Source: Spirochaetaceae bacterium
GTDB taxonomy: Bacteria > Spirochaetota > Spirochaetia > Treponematales > Treponemataceae
Length of the DNA stretch: 64,000 nt
NCBI GenBank assembly: GCA_017416145.1
Contig: JAFQDD010000017.1
Span: 26,986 to 90,985 of the forward strand
Reading direction: 5' to 3'
The notes below the pieces were generated by a model. It was not told where the DNA came from and ran no database searches. It saw only the letters and a list, made by a program, of their open reading frames with translations. A program made the position numbers and the translations under genes. Of the stretch, positions 35,003 to 42,341 are shown piece by piece. The first letter of the stretch is position 1, and the number at the start of each line of letters is the position of its first letter.

Positions 35003-35824
35003 ATGGCTATAATAACTATTTCACGACAAGTTGCAGCTTTGGGAGACGAAGTAGCCGCTGCTTTGGCAAAAAAGTTAGGTTACAAGTTTATAGACAGAAA
35101 ATACATAGAAAATCGTATTGTAGAACTTGGTTTTCCAGAAGAAAAAATGAAAAAGTATGACGAGAGAAAACCTGGTTTTTTTGCTTCTCTTGTAAAAGAT
35201 AGAGATGAATATTTGGATTATTTGCAAACTGCGATTTTGGAAACTGCAAAAGATGGCAACTGTGTTCTGATTGGACGGGGTGCATTTGTGGTGTTGGAAA
35301 ATGTACCAAATTTGATTGCAGTTAGATTTGTGGCAAAGGATGAAATCCGAGAAGAACGCTTGATGAAAGAGTTTGATTGGAACAAAAAACAAGCACAAGG
35401 AAGAATCACAGAAAGTGATGAAAATCGAAAAGGATTTCATAAAAACTTTTTCAACATTGAGCCAGACAATCCAGCAAACTATCACTTAACATTGAATACA
35501 GGAATTTTGACTGTGGATGAATCTGCCAATGCCATTGCAAATCTTTGTAAGGCTTTAATCACAGAGGAAAAAGAAATTGCTGGAGAGAAAAAAGTTCAAG
35601 AACTATATCAAGCTCAACTTGTTGTAAATGCTTTGCTTTTTGAACATAAAGTAAATGTGAATTTTTTACGAGCTGTAATCGATGGCGAAAAATTAATTTT
35701 GCAAGGTGTTGCAGATTCAGTTGCAATTTCAGAAAAAGCTGCTTCTCTTGCACGAGAAATTATGCCAGATAAAACTGTGGAATCCTGCATAAGCATTGTT
35801 CAAGATTTTAACACTTATCCATAG
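35003..35824 (+). CDS. Cytidylate-kinase-like protein with C-terminal extension
   Basis: A 273-residue protein of the cytidylate-kinase-like family. The first strand and loop read ITISRQVAALGDEVAAALAKKLG, split here as ISRQVAALGDEV then AAALAKKLGYKF. The glycine-rich P-loop usual in the family (GSGG) is degraded to AALGD. The middle (CVLIGRGAFVVLEN) and the LID-like RITESDENRK are kept. The last 70 residues form an extra alpha/beta domain (GEKLILQGVADS... SISIVQDF-like), similar to a BON fold. Whether it phosphorylates CMP is doubtful. AGAGGTG precedes the ATG, and it leads the unit with the ArsC-like gene 9 bases on. Confidence 0.7.
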   Translation: MAIITISRQVAALGDEVAAALAKKLGYKFIDRKYIENRIVELGFPEEKMKKYDERKPGFFASLVKDRDEYLDYLQTAILETAKDGNCVLIGRGAFVVLENVPNLIAVRFVAKDEIREERLMKEFDWNKKQAQGRITESDENRKGFHKNFFNIEPDNPANYHLTLNTGILTVDESANAIANLCKALITEEKEIAGEKKVQELYQAQLVVNALLFEHKVNVNFLRAVIDGEKLILQGVADSVAISEKAASLAREIMPDKTVESCISIVQDFNTYP

Positions 35825-35833
35825 GATAAACAG

Positions 35834-36193
35834 ATGGCGATACAAATTTTTGGAACGATGAAAAACTTTGATTGCAAAAAGGCTCAAATGTGGTTCAAGG
35901 AACGACGGATTCCCTTTCAGTTTATCGACTTAAAAGAAAAGTCTATGAGCTTAGGGGAATTTCAGTCTGTTCTTCAAGCAATTACAAAGGAAACAGGGGA
36001 TAAACAAGAAGCTCTCCAATCAATGATAGACAAAAATTCAAAAGATTATGCTTCTATTGCCTATCTTGATGATTCTGATATTGAGAAAAAACTCTTTGAA
36101 AATCAAAATTTGCTAAAACAGCCGATTGTAAGAAACGGAAAAAACCTTGGGACTGTTGGGCTTGTTCCAAAAGTTTGGGAAACTTGGCAATAA
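35834..36193 (+). CDS. ArsC/Spx-family thioredoxin-fold protein
   Basis: A 119-residue protein of the arsenate reductase (glutaredoxin-linked) family. The redox Cys lies in the first loop as NFDCKKAQMWF (single Cys, not CxxC), followed by IPFQFIDLKE and the conserved Arg in QPIVRNGK. Family members reduce arsenate, regulate RNA polymerase (Spx), or have unknown roles (YffB). AGGATAAACAG precedes the ATG. A permease of the ArsB/NhaD fold begins 55 bases downstream but has its own promoter. Confidence 0.85.
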   Translation: MAIQIFGTMKNFDCKKAQMWFKERRIPFQFIDLKEKSMSLGEFQSVLQAITKETGDKQEALQSMIDKNSKDYASIAYLDDSDIEKKLFENQNLLKQPIVRNGKNLGTVGLVPKVWETWQ

Positions 36194-36212
36194 TTCAAAA
36201 TTCACCAAAATA

Positions 36213-36242
36213 TTGACCAAAAACCGATTTTTCTCATATTCT
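36213..36242 (+). promoter_or_regulatory. Permease promoter, 6 bases from the ATG
   Basis: TTGACC (36213-36218), 18 bases, TATTCT (36237-36242), six bases, ATG 36249. No Shine-Dalgarno sequence. It supports starting the permease at 36249. Confidence 0.6.
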
Positions 36243-36248
36243 AAGCAA

Positions 36249-37403
36249 ATGCAGAAAATAATTCAGTTTGTAAAAAAAGAAATAGTGCTTTGTATTGCAT
36301 TGTTTTTAGGATTGGTCAGTCTTTTAATTTGTAGACCTAGTGGAGAAATCATTGCAAAATCTATAGACTTGCGGGTTTTGTCCCTTTTATTTTGCTTGAT
36401 GTATGTGATTCAAGGTTTTGCTTCCATAAACTTACTGGATAAACTTGCCAATAAAATGCTTGGTTTGTGTAAAAATACTAGGCAAATGTTTTTTGTGCTT
36501 ACTTTTTTAGTGTTTTTTCTTTCTATGGCGGTTACAAATGATGTGGCTCTTTTGACTTTTGTGCCAATATCTTTGCTAATTTGTAAAAAGGCTAATCTCC
36601 AAAATCAGGATAAGAGTTTAGCTGCAAAACTAATTGTTTTGGAAACTATAGCTGCCAATCTTGGTTCTTGTGTAACGCCCATGGGAAATCCTCAGAATCT
36701 TTATTTATTTAACTTTTATGAAATGTCAAACGGGGATTTTTTTGCTACATCTTTGAAAATTGGGATTCCTTCTTTTTTTATCTGTGGACTTTTAGCTTGG
36801 TTTTTCACAAAAAAATCTTTTCCAATTCTTTCAACTTATTTTCCAGCAAAAGAAAAGCCCCCTGTTCTAAAAATTATTGTTTTTTCGGTTTTGCTTATTT
36901 GTTGTCTTTTGTCTGTTTTTAGAATCATTGATTATAAATCTGTTCTTTGGATTGTGCTTTTGTTAGGTTTGATAACAGCTCCAAGAATTTTCTTGAAAGT
37001 AGATTATAGTTTGCTTTTCACATTTTTGGGTTTCTTTTTATTTACAGGCTCAATTTCCTCAATGGAAAAAATCTCTTTGCTTTTTTCAAAATTGCTAGAA
37101 ACTCCTTTTGCAACGTATTTTTCGGCTCTTGTTTCTAGTCAAATTATTAGTAATGTTCCTGCGGCTTTGCTTCTTTCAAAGTTTACTGAAAATGGAAATG
37201 CTTTGTTGGCTGGAGTAAATGTGGCTGGTCTTGGTACTTTGATTGCTTCTTTGGCTAGTGTAATTTCTTTTAAATTGTATAAAAACTTTCAGTCTGAAAA
37301 TCCAGAATTTGTTTCTAAGGAAGGTGGATATTTTAGGATTTTCACAATCTGGAATGTTTTGCTTTTGGTAATTTTAGGAATTTTGGTTTATTTTATTTTG
37401 TAA
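36249..37403 (+). CDS. ArsB/NhaD-type anion permease (ion-transporter superfamily)
   Basis: A 384-residue membrane protein with about ten TM helices. Two inverted halves each carry a re-entrant motif: AVTNDVALLTFVPISLL and, after the cytoplasmic loop, NLGSCVTPMGNPQNLYLF in the first half, and SQIISNVPAALLLSKF in the second. Relatives transport arsenite, sodium, citrate or other anions. A longer open frame starts upstream at 36147, inside the ArsC-like gene, but the promoter and the first TM position favour ATG 36249. Proximity to an ArsC-like gene hints at oxyanion handling; this is unproven. Confidence 0.8.
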   Translation: MQKIIQFVKKEIVLCIALFLGLVSLLICRPSGEIIAKSIDLRVLSLLFCLMYVIQGFASINLLDKLANKMLGLCKNTRQMFFVLTFLVFFLSMAVTNDVALLTFVPISLLICKKANLQNQDKSLAAKLIVLETIAANLGSCVTPMGNPQNLYLFNFYEMSNGDFFATSLKIGIPSFFICGLLAWFFTKKSFPILSTYFPAKEKPPVLKIIVFSVLLICCLLSVFRIIDYKSVLWIVLLLGLITAPRIFLKVDYSLLFTFLGFFLFTGSISSMEKISLLFSKLLETPFATYFSALVSSQIISNVPAALLLSKFTENGNALLAGVNVAGLGTLIASLASVISFKLYKNFQSENPEFVSKEGGYFRIFTIWNVLLLVILGILVYFIL

Positions 37404-37570
37404 TATTTGGGGAAATGGCTTTTGCGTTAGGCTATGGAACCCCGTAGTTCCTTGGCGTAGTCCAAGGAATGAGCGTTAGCGAAGGGTGGAACAGCCGACC
37501 TGCCTTTGGCAGGGAACGCCCTGAAATTTTTGAATATTCAAAAGTGGATTTTTGGTGTATTATTTAGGTT
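37404..37570. repeat. Intergenic palindrome cluster
   Basis: Between 37424 and 37525 three hairpins lie in a row: GGAAC/GTTCC (37436-37451), CCTTGG/CCAAGG (37450-37467) and CCTGCC/GGCAGG (37499-37513). The segment is richer in G+C than its flanks and contains GAAGGGTGGAACAGCC. It looks like a dispersed repeat of the type also seen near 41575. The -10 TATTAT at 37558-37563 lies seven bases before the next ATG. Confidence 0.5.
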
Positions 37571-38707
37571 ATGAAAGAATTTTATTTAGAATCATTGAAT
37601 GAACCTGCTTTCACTGTGATGAAAGATGTTTGTGGGGTAAAATCTGGGGAACGGGTTTTAATTATAACAAATCCTGAAAATAATGTTTTGCAAATTAGTA
37701 TGGCACTTTATGAGGCTTCTGTGAAATTGGGTGCGGAGGCTACGATTATGGTGCAAGAAGAAAAAACTTTGCTAACTTATGCTGAAAAATCGGTGATTGG
37801 AGCTATCAAAACAAAACCGGATGTGGTGCTTTCTATTTCGGCAAATAAGCTTGGAAAGGATCAAGAGGCTATGAAAAAGCCTTATATTGTGGAGGGAGCA
37901 GAGTTTCCCCATGTTTTTGATTGGCTTTTGGACGGCACTAAGGAAATACGCTCTTTTTGGACTCCGGGAATTACTGTGGATATGTTTGTTCGCACGGCTT
38001 CTATTGATTATGCTTTGCTTGATGAACGCTGCCAAAAACTTTGTAAGCGTTTTGAAAATGCGGTTTCTGTGAAGGTAACTTCTCCTGGGGGAACTGATAT
38101 TTTGGTACCTGTGGAAAATCGTAAGCCTTTTTCTGATGATGGAAAATTTATGCTTCCTGGTACTGGGGGAAATATTCCTGCTGGGGAGGTTTTTATTAGT
38201 CCTATTGTGGGCGGTTGTGAAGGTGTAATCGTCTTTGATGGGTCTATGAGTGTGACTGAAGGTGATATTCCGATTGTGGAACCAATAATTTGTACTGTGA
38301 AAAATGGTTTTGTGGCTGAGGTTTTTAACAAGGTTTCAAATCCTCCAGTGGCTGGTTCTGAAGCGGATAAACTTTTGCAGTCTATTATTGGGGCTGAAAA
38401 AGAAGCTGACAAAATGTTGGCTGATGGGCTTTTTTCAGAGGAAAAGGCTGCAAGTTACAGAAAAAATGCTCGTAGTATTGGGGAACTGGGAATTGGCTTA
38501 AATCCGTCAGCAACTATTTCTGGGAATATGCTTGAGGATGAAAAGGCTTTTAAAACTTGTCACTTTGCTATTGGCTCAAATTATGATTATGATGGTGAAT
38601 CTTTTATTCACTTGGACGGTGTGGTGAAAAATCCAACTATTGTAATCAATTATAAAGACGGAAGTAGTTTTGTAGTAGAAAAAGAAGGGATTTTGCAAGA
38701 GTTGTAG
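37571..38707 (+). CDS. M29-family aminopeptidase
   Basis: A 378-residue cytoplasmic metallopeptidase of family M29 (AmpS/aminopeptidase T). The metal-ligand regions are visible: GNIPAGEVFI (Glu), RSIGELGIGLNP (Glu), CHFAIGSNYD (His) and FIHLDGVVKNPTI (His, Asp). It removes N-terminal residues from peptides. No Shine-Dalgarno sequence is seen; TATTAT is seven bases before the ATG, so the mRNA is probably near-leaderless. It is followed by the lipid-kinase gene, which has its own promoter. Confidence 0.85.
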   Translation: MKEFYLESLNEPAFTVMKDVCGVKSGERVLIITNPENNVLQISMALYEASVKLGAEATIMVQEEKTLLTYAEKSVIGAIKTKPDVVLSISANKLGKDQEAMKKPYIVEGAEFPHVFDWLLDGTKEIRSFWTPGITVDMFVRTASIDYALLDERCQKLCKRFENAVSVKVTSPGGTDILVPVENRKPFSDDGKFMLPGTGGNIPAGEVFISPIVGGCEGVIVFDGSMSVTEGDIPIVEPIICTVKNGFVAEVFNKVSNPPVAGSEADKLLQSIIGAEKEADKMLADGLFSEEKAASYRKNARSIGELGIGLNPSATISGNMLEDEKAFKTCHFAIGSNYDYDGESFIHLDGVVKNPTIVINYKDGSSFVVEKEGILQEL

Positions 38708-38732
38708 GAATCTTAAACTTGTTAACTAAACC

Positions 38733-38760
38733 TTGATTTTTCCATAAAAAAACATATACT
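38733..38760 (+). promoter_or_regulatory. Lipid-kinase promoter, 6 bases from the ATG
   Basis: TTGATT (38733-38738), 16 bases, TATACT (38755-38760), six bases, ATG 38767. No Shine-Dalgarno sequence. Confidence 0.6.
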
Positions 38761-38766
38761 GTTACT

Positions 38767-39975
38767 ATGCTTTTGTCTCCAGAAAACCTGAAAGATTTTA
38801 TGATTCCTGTGGTGGAATCTAGTTCTTTGTTTGAAAATAAAAATGTAATCCTTTGTATTGTGGCAAATCCTTGTGCAGGAGGGTTCACTCGAAAAAGGGT
38901 TTCAAAAAAGAATTTTGAGCAACTTGAAAAAATTGCTAACAATGCTAGAAATAAGGCAAAGGTCACTTCTGTTGAAGAAGCAAGGATTTTTGAAACTTCA
39001 CATCCTGGAGAAGGAAGCATTTTGGTGTCTGAGTTACTCCAAAAACTTCCGAGAATTATAGAAGAGTTTTCTGATAATCGAGATGAATCTCAACATCCAA
39101 AGGGGTTGCAAATTCTTGTTGTAACAGCCGGAGGCGATGGTACTCATCTGGAAGTTCAAACTGCTATTTTGAAAAAATCTTTAGAAAATCCAGAACTTTG
39201 TAATCTTATAAAAAAATACGTTACAATTTTGCGTCTTCCTTTGGGAACTGGAAATGATGGTTCTGATGGTCGCACTTTAGAAGAAGCTTTTGCAAGATTG
39301 ACAGAACCAGCCCACTTTTCTTTGCAACGGGCAATAAAGGTTTGGTACGACACAACTGGGAAAAATCCAATTTCTACAGAAAAATACGAAAGTCTTGATT
39401 CTTTGCCACCTTGGTACGCTTTTAATATTGCCAGTGTGGGAATTGATGCTTTTATCACTTATATGACAAATCGCACAAAAAAATATATGCCTGGGGATAC
39501 TTACCAGCTTTGGGTGGATTTAGCTTGTGTTTTTTATAGTTGGAAATTTCCAGCAAAACCTCTTACTCTAGAAATCTTTGATGATAATGATAATATTGTG
39601 GAAACTATAACTTCTCCTGTGGAATTTGTGGTTTTGGGAGTTTCTGGGAATAGAACTTATGGTAGTAATCACTTGATTTTTCCAACGGATAAAAACTTGT
39701 GTACTGTTAGAAAAATCAATTTGTTTATGAAATTGCTCAAAAAACACACTTTCGGCGACGGAACTCACATAAATTATTCATTTTCAAAAAACTTTTTCGC
39801 TAACAAGATAAAAATTACATATAATCAAAAAATCCTTGTGGAAATGGACGGAGAAGTTCACCTTTTAGAACCAGATTTTTATCCACTTTATATGGAAAAA
39901 ACAGAGCCAATTATTCCGATTATTGAGTGTAATAATCAAGCTGTTGATAAGGGAGCTGTTCCTTATATCAAGTAA
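38767..39975 (+). CDS. Diacylglycerol-kinase-domain lipid kinase
   Basis: A 402-residue member of the DagK/sphingosine-kinase fold. The nucleotide-binding motif AGGDGTHLEV and the second LRLPLGTGNDGSDG are intact. The N-terminal strand (LCIVANPCAGG) and C-terminal beta-sandwich (MDGEVH) are as in DgkB/YegS. It phosphorylates diacylglycerol or another lipid. It is about 100 residues longer than DgkB because of insertions around 145-175 and 300-330. Its last 8 bases overlap the end of the converging ecfT-like gene. Confidence 0.85.
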   Translation: MLLSPENLKDFMIPVVESSSLFENKNVILCIVANPCAGGFTRKRVSKKNFEQLEKIANNARNKAKVTSVEEARIFETSHPGEGSILVSELLQKLPRIIEEFSDNRDESQHPKGLQILVVTAGGDGTHLEVQTAILKKSLENPELCNLIKKYVTILRLPLGTGNDGSDGRTLEEAFARLTEPAHFSLQRAIKVWYDTTGKNPISTEKYESLDSLPPWYAFNIASVGIDAFITYMTNRTKKYMPGDTYQLWVDLACVFYSWKFPAKPLTLEIFDDNDNIVETITSPVEFVVLGVSGNRTYGSNHLIFPTDKNLCTVRKINLFMKLLKKHTFGDGTHINYSFSKNFFANKIKITYNQKILVEMDGEVHLLEPDFYPLYMEKTEPIIPIIECNNQAVDKGAVPYIK

Positions 39976-40651
39976 TTTTAAAAGATTTTTGGCGAGATAA
40001 TAAGGCTTTTCGTTTAATTTCCGCTTTTTGAAGCATAATGGAAAGAAGGCTTGAAAATTGTGTAATTAGACTTTTCACTTTTTGTTTTAGGCAGATTTTG
40101 GTGTTTGGCTTTTTTCGAGCTTTTGCTGCAAGACGAATTTCTTCCCAAGTTGAAAAGATTTCTGGAAAAAAACTGATTGTAATTGCTAAAACCATAGGTA
40201 AATAGGTTTTGTTAAGCAAGGGAATTTTTTGTAAATCATTTTGGATTTCAAGCACAGTGGTGGTTTCAAAAAGCAAAAGTGCCACAAAAGTAGTAATAAA
40301 AAAGTTGTAAGAATAAAGCAAACCTTCTTTCGCCAATTGAATATCAATAAAATAGGGTGATTTTAGAGAAAATCCTTTAAAAAGTGTAAAAACAAGGCCT
40401 AATATCAGCACAAGTTTTAGTTTGATAAAAGCCTGAAAGCCTGATTTTGAGATTATCCACAAAAATATAGCAAAACAACTTGATATTAGGATTTTTATGC
40501 TTTGGACTTTTTCTGCGGGAAAGCTAGATTTTGGGAAGAGGTTTCCAAAAACGAAAAAGCAAAAAACACAGGTAAACACTAATTTTAGTAGAGCAGGAAT
40601 TTTGTGGAGAAGCGTTTTTTTGTTGCTGTAGGAAAAAAGTGTGTTGCTCAA
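39968..40651 (-). CDS. bioN: Energy-coupling factor transmembrane (T) component, BioN-like
   Basis: A 227-residue membrane protein with about five TM helices, the coupling protein that links the ATPase to the substrate-binding protein. The two cytoplasmic coupling helices show the Ala-Arg motifs (AAKARKK, KALLSRQ). The start is TTG 40651 inside a TTGA overlap with the ATPase stop, with GGGGAGA 5 bases upstream; an upstream TTG at 40666 would overlap more and lacks a site. With the ATPase and BioY it makes a complete BioMNY set. Biotin specificity rests on BioY. Confidence 0.8.
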   Translation of the reverse strand: MSNTLFSYSNKKTLLHKIPALLKLVFTCVFCFFVFGNLFPKSSFPAEKVQSIKILISSCFAIFLWIISKSGFQAFIKLKLVLILGLVFTLFKGFSLKSPYFIDIQLAKEGLLYSYNFFITTFVALLLFETTTVLEIQNDLQKIPLLNKTYLPMVLAITISFFPEIFSTWEEIRLAAKARKKPNTKICLKQKVKSLITQFSSLLSIMLQKAEIKRKALLSRQKSFKIT

Positions 40652-41364
40652 AGGGAATCTCCCCAAAAAAGGTCTTTTAGGTTTTTGTATTCCACAAGGG
40701 GATTTTTGATTCCGTAATTTTCAAGATTTTCTTTTATTCCAGTTTCTGGATTTCCGTCAAAAACTATTTCGCCTTTGTGTAAAATCAAAAATCGGTTTGC
40801 AAGGGCAAGAATTTTTTCAATTTCGTGGGTCAAAAGGATAATGGTTTTGCCTTGACTTTTTAGTTCTAGCAAAAGATTGCAAAGTTGTTTTACGCTTTTC
40901 CAGTCAAGGTTTGCAAAGGGTTCATCAAAAATGATGATGTTTGGTTCTAGTGCCAAAACATTTGCCACTGCAAGACGCCGCTTTTCGCCGCCAGAAAGGG
41001 TTCTAGCGTTGTGGTCTGCTTTTTCTCTTAAACCAACTTTTTCTAGTAATTTTAGGGCTTTTTCTTTGGCGGCAGCTGGTTTTAAGCCTGTGTTGGTGAG
41101 GCTGTAGCAAACATCTTCTATGGGAGTTTCTCCCAAAATCTGGGAGTCTGCTTCTTGGAAAACAAGACCTGCGTATTCTGTGGTGATTTTTCCCGAAGTT
41201 GGATTTTCAAGTTTTGCAATCAATGACATAAGCACACTTTTCCCAGAACCGTTTGCACCACCAATTACACAAAAATCCCCAGATTCTAGGGAAAAAGTAA
41301 TATTTTTAAGAGCTTCTGTGCCATCTGGAAAAGTTTTAGAAATTTGATTTAGGTCTAATATCAT
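40648..41364 (-). CDS. bioM: Energy-coupling factor ATPase, BioM-like
   Basis: A 238-residue ABC ATPase of the EcfA/CbiO/BioM type. Walker A is GGANGSGKS followed by V where T or S is usual; signature LSGGEKRRLAVAN; Walker B IIIFDEPFANLD; H-loop LLTHEIEKI. ATG 41364 was chosen over TTG 41388. It is coupled to the T-component by a 4-base overlap. bioY lies 401 bases upstream on the same strand beyond a large hairpin element. Confidence 0.88.
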   Translation of the reverse strand: MILDLNQISKTFPDGTEALKNITFSLESGDFCVIGGANGSGKSVLMSLIAKLENPTSGKITTEYAGLVFQEADSQILGETPIEDVCYSLTNTGLKPAAAKEKALKLLEKVGLREKADHNARTLSGGEKRRLAVANVLALEPNIIIFDEPFANLDWKSVKQLCNLLLELKSQGKTIILLTHEIEKILALANRFLILHKGEIVFDGNPETGIKENLENYGIKNPLVEYKNLKDLFWGDSL

Positions 41365-41765
41365 TTTGGGGAAAATCCTTGTAGGCAATATTTTCTTGAA
41401 TAAATACTACAAGAAAAAGATTTTTTTTTATAGTTCTTAATACAAATATGTCAACATTATTTAATAATAATAGATGTTCATTTGTATAGATAGCTAAATA
41501 GCCAAAAGAGATAACCACTAGTAACAAAAATAAAAAATAAAAACCTTAAAAACAACTTGGGTTCTTAGGGTGGAACCCTAAGCCGTGGCCAAGGAAAGGT
41601 GGGTTTTTAGGGGAGGAAAACCAACGGCCTTCGGACTCTGAGTGGGTTTTCCTCCCCTAAATAGTTTACCAGCTTTTCAAAGCTGACTCATCCCAAAGTA
41701 TTGGGAAAATGTGTTATATCATTTTCTAACTATTTTACAACATTTTTGAAAATGTTTGACAGTTC
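41365..41765. other. 401-base gap between bioY and bioM with hairpins
   Basis: No gene is seen. The gap holds a hairpin CTTAGGG/CCCTAAG (about 41565-41582), a 17-bp perfect stem at 41606-41661, a short palindrome AGCTTT-TC-AAAGCT (41672-41685) and an A+T-rich part (41365-41560) without clear signals. Confidence 0.6.
41606..41661. repeat. 17-bp perfect inverted repeat with 22-base loop
   Basis: Arms 41606-41622 and 41645-41661 (TTTAGGGGAGGAAAACC and complement) pair perfectly. Neither side has a T-run, so it is not a standard terminator. The loop and left flank (GTGGCCAAGG, ACGGCC) are G+C-rich, as in the other intergenic repeats here. Confidence 0.7.
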
Positions 41766-42323
41766 TTAATACAAATAATTTTTCATAATGGGGCAAAAGC
41801 GTTTTGCTAGGGGAACTAAAACTAGGATTTTCAACACTGTGGCTGGAAGATAGGGTAAAACGGAAGCAACGAAGGCTTTTCCCAAAGGAAGATTACCAAC
41901 TTTTGAAAACTGGAATAGGCCCAAAAGAAAAATTGCTGTAAAAGCAAAAATTGCACCTAGAGTATAGAAAATCCACAAGAGAGCTTCCTTTTGCTTTTGG
42001 GATTTTTGGGTCTTTTCGCAAATTAGGGCAAAAAATCCTGCAATGATGGCAGCAACTAAATATCCCACCAAAAAACCCCCGGTTAATCCTTGGAAAATTA
42101 CTTGTATTCCGGCTTTCCCTGTAAAAACTGGGAGCCCAATGGAGCCTAGTATCAAAAAAACAAGGACAGAGAGGCTTCCGTAAATTGGACCAAGCAAAAA
42201 TCCTGCCAAAATTGCCATCATATCTTGAATGACAACTGGCACACCAAGGGGAAGTGGAATTTGGATAAAAGCTCCTACGCAAATAAAGGCGCTAAAAAGG
42301 GAAAGGTAAACTGCTTTTTTCAT
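41766..42323 (-). CDS. bioY: BioY-family biotin transporter substrate-binding component
   Basis: A 185-residue membrane protein with about six TM helices and the BioY signature: GPIYGSLSVLVFLILGSIG then LPVFTG and GLTGGFLVGYL. It captures biotin from outside with high affinity and docks on BioMN. It starts 18 bases after the fhs stop and lacks a strong ribosome-binding site, so it is probably read through from the fhs promoter. Confidence 0.9.
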   Translation of the reverse strand: MKKAVYLSLFSAFICVGAFIQIPLPLGVPVVIQDMMAILAGFLLGPIYGSLSVLVFLILGSIGLPVFTGKAGIQVIFQGLTGGFLVGYLVAAIIAGFFALICEKTQKSQKQKEALLWIFYTLGAIFAFTAIFLLGLFQFSKVGNLPLGKAFVASVLPYLPATVLKILVLVPLAKRFCPIMKNYLY

Positions 42324-42341
42324 GTTGTTTTTCTGGCGAAA

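Noticed and set aside
36147..36249. Longer permease start inside the ArsC-like gene
   Set aside because: A promoter of good quality ends 6 bases before ATG 36249, and the extra residues are soluble and low in conservation-like features.
40652..40666. Upstream TTG start of the BioN-like gene at 40666
   Set aside because: The TTG at 40651 has GGGGAGA at proper distance and a TTGA overlap with the ATPase stop; 40666 has no site.
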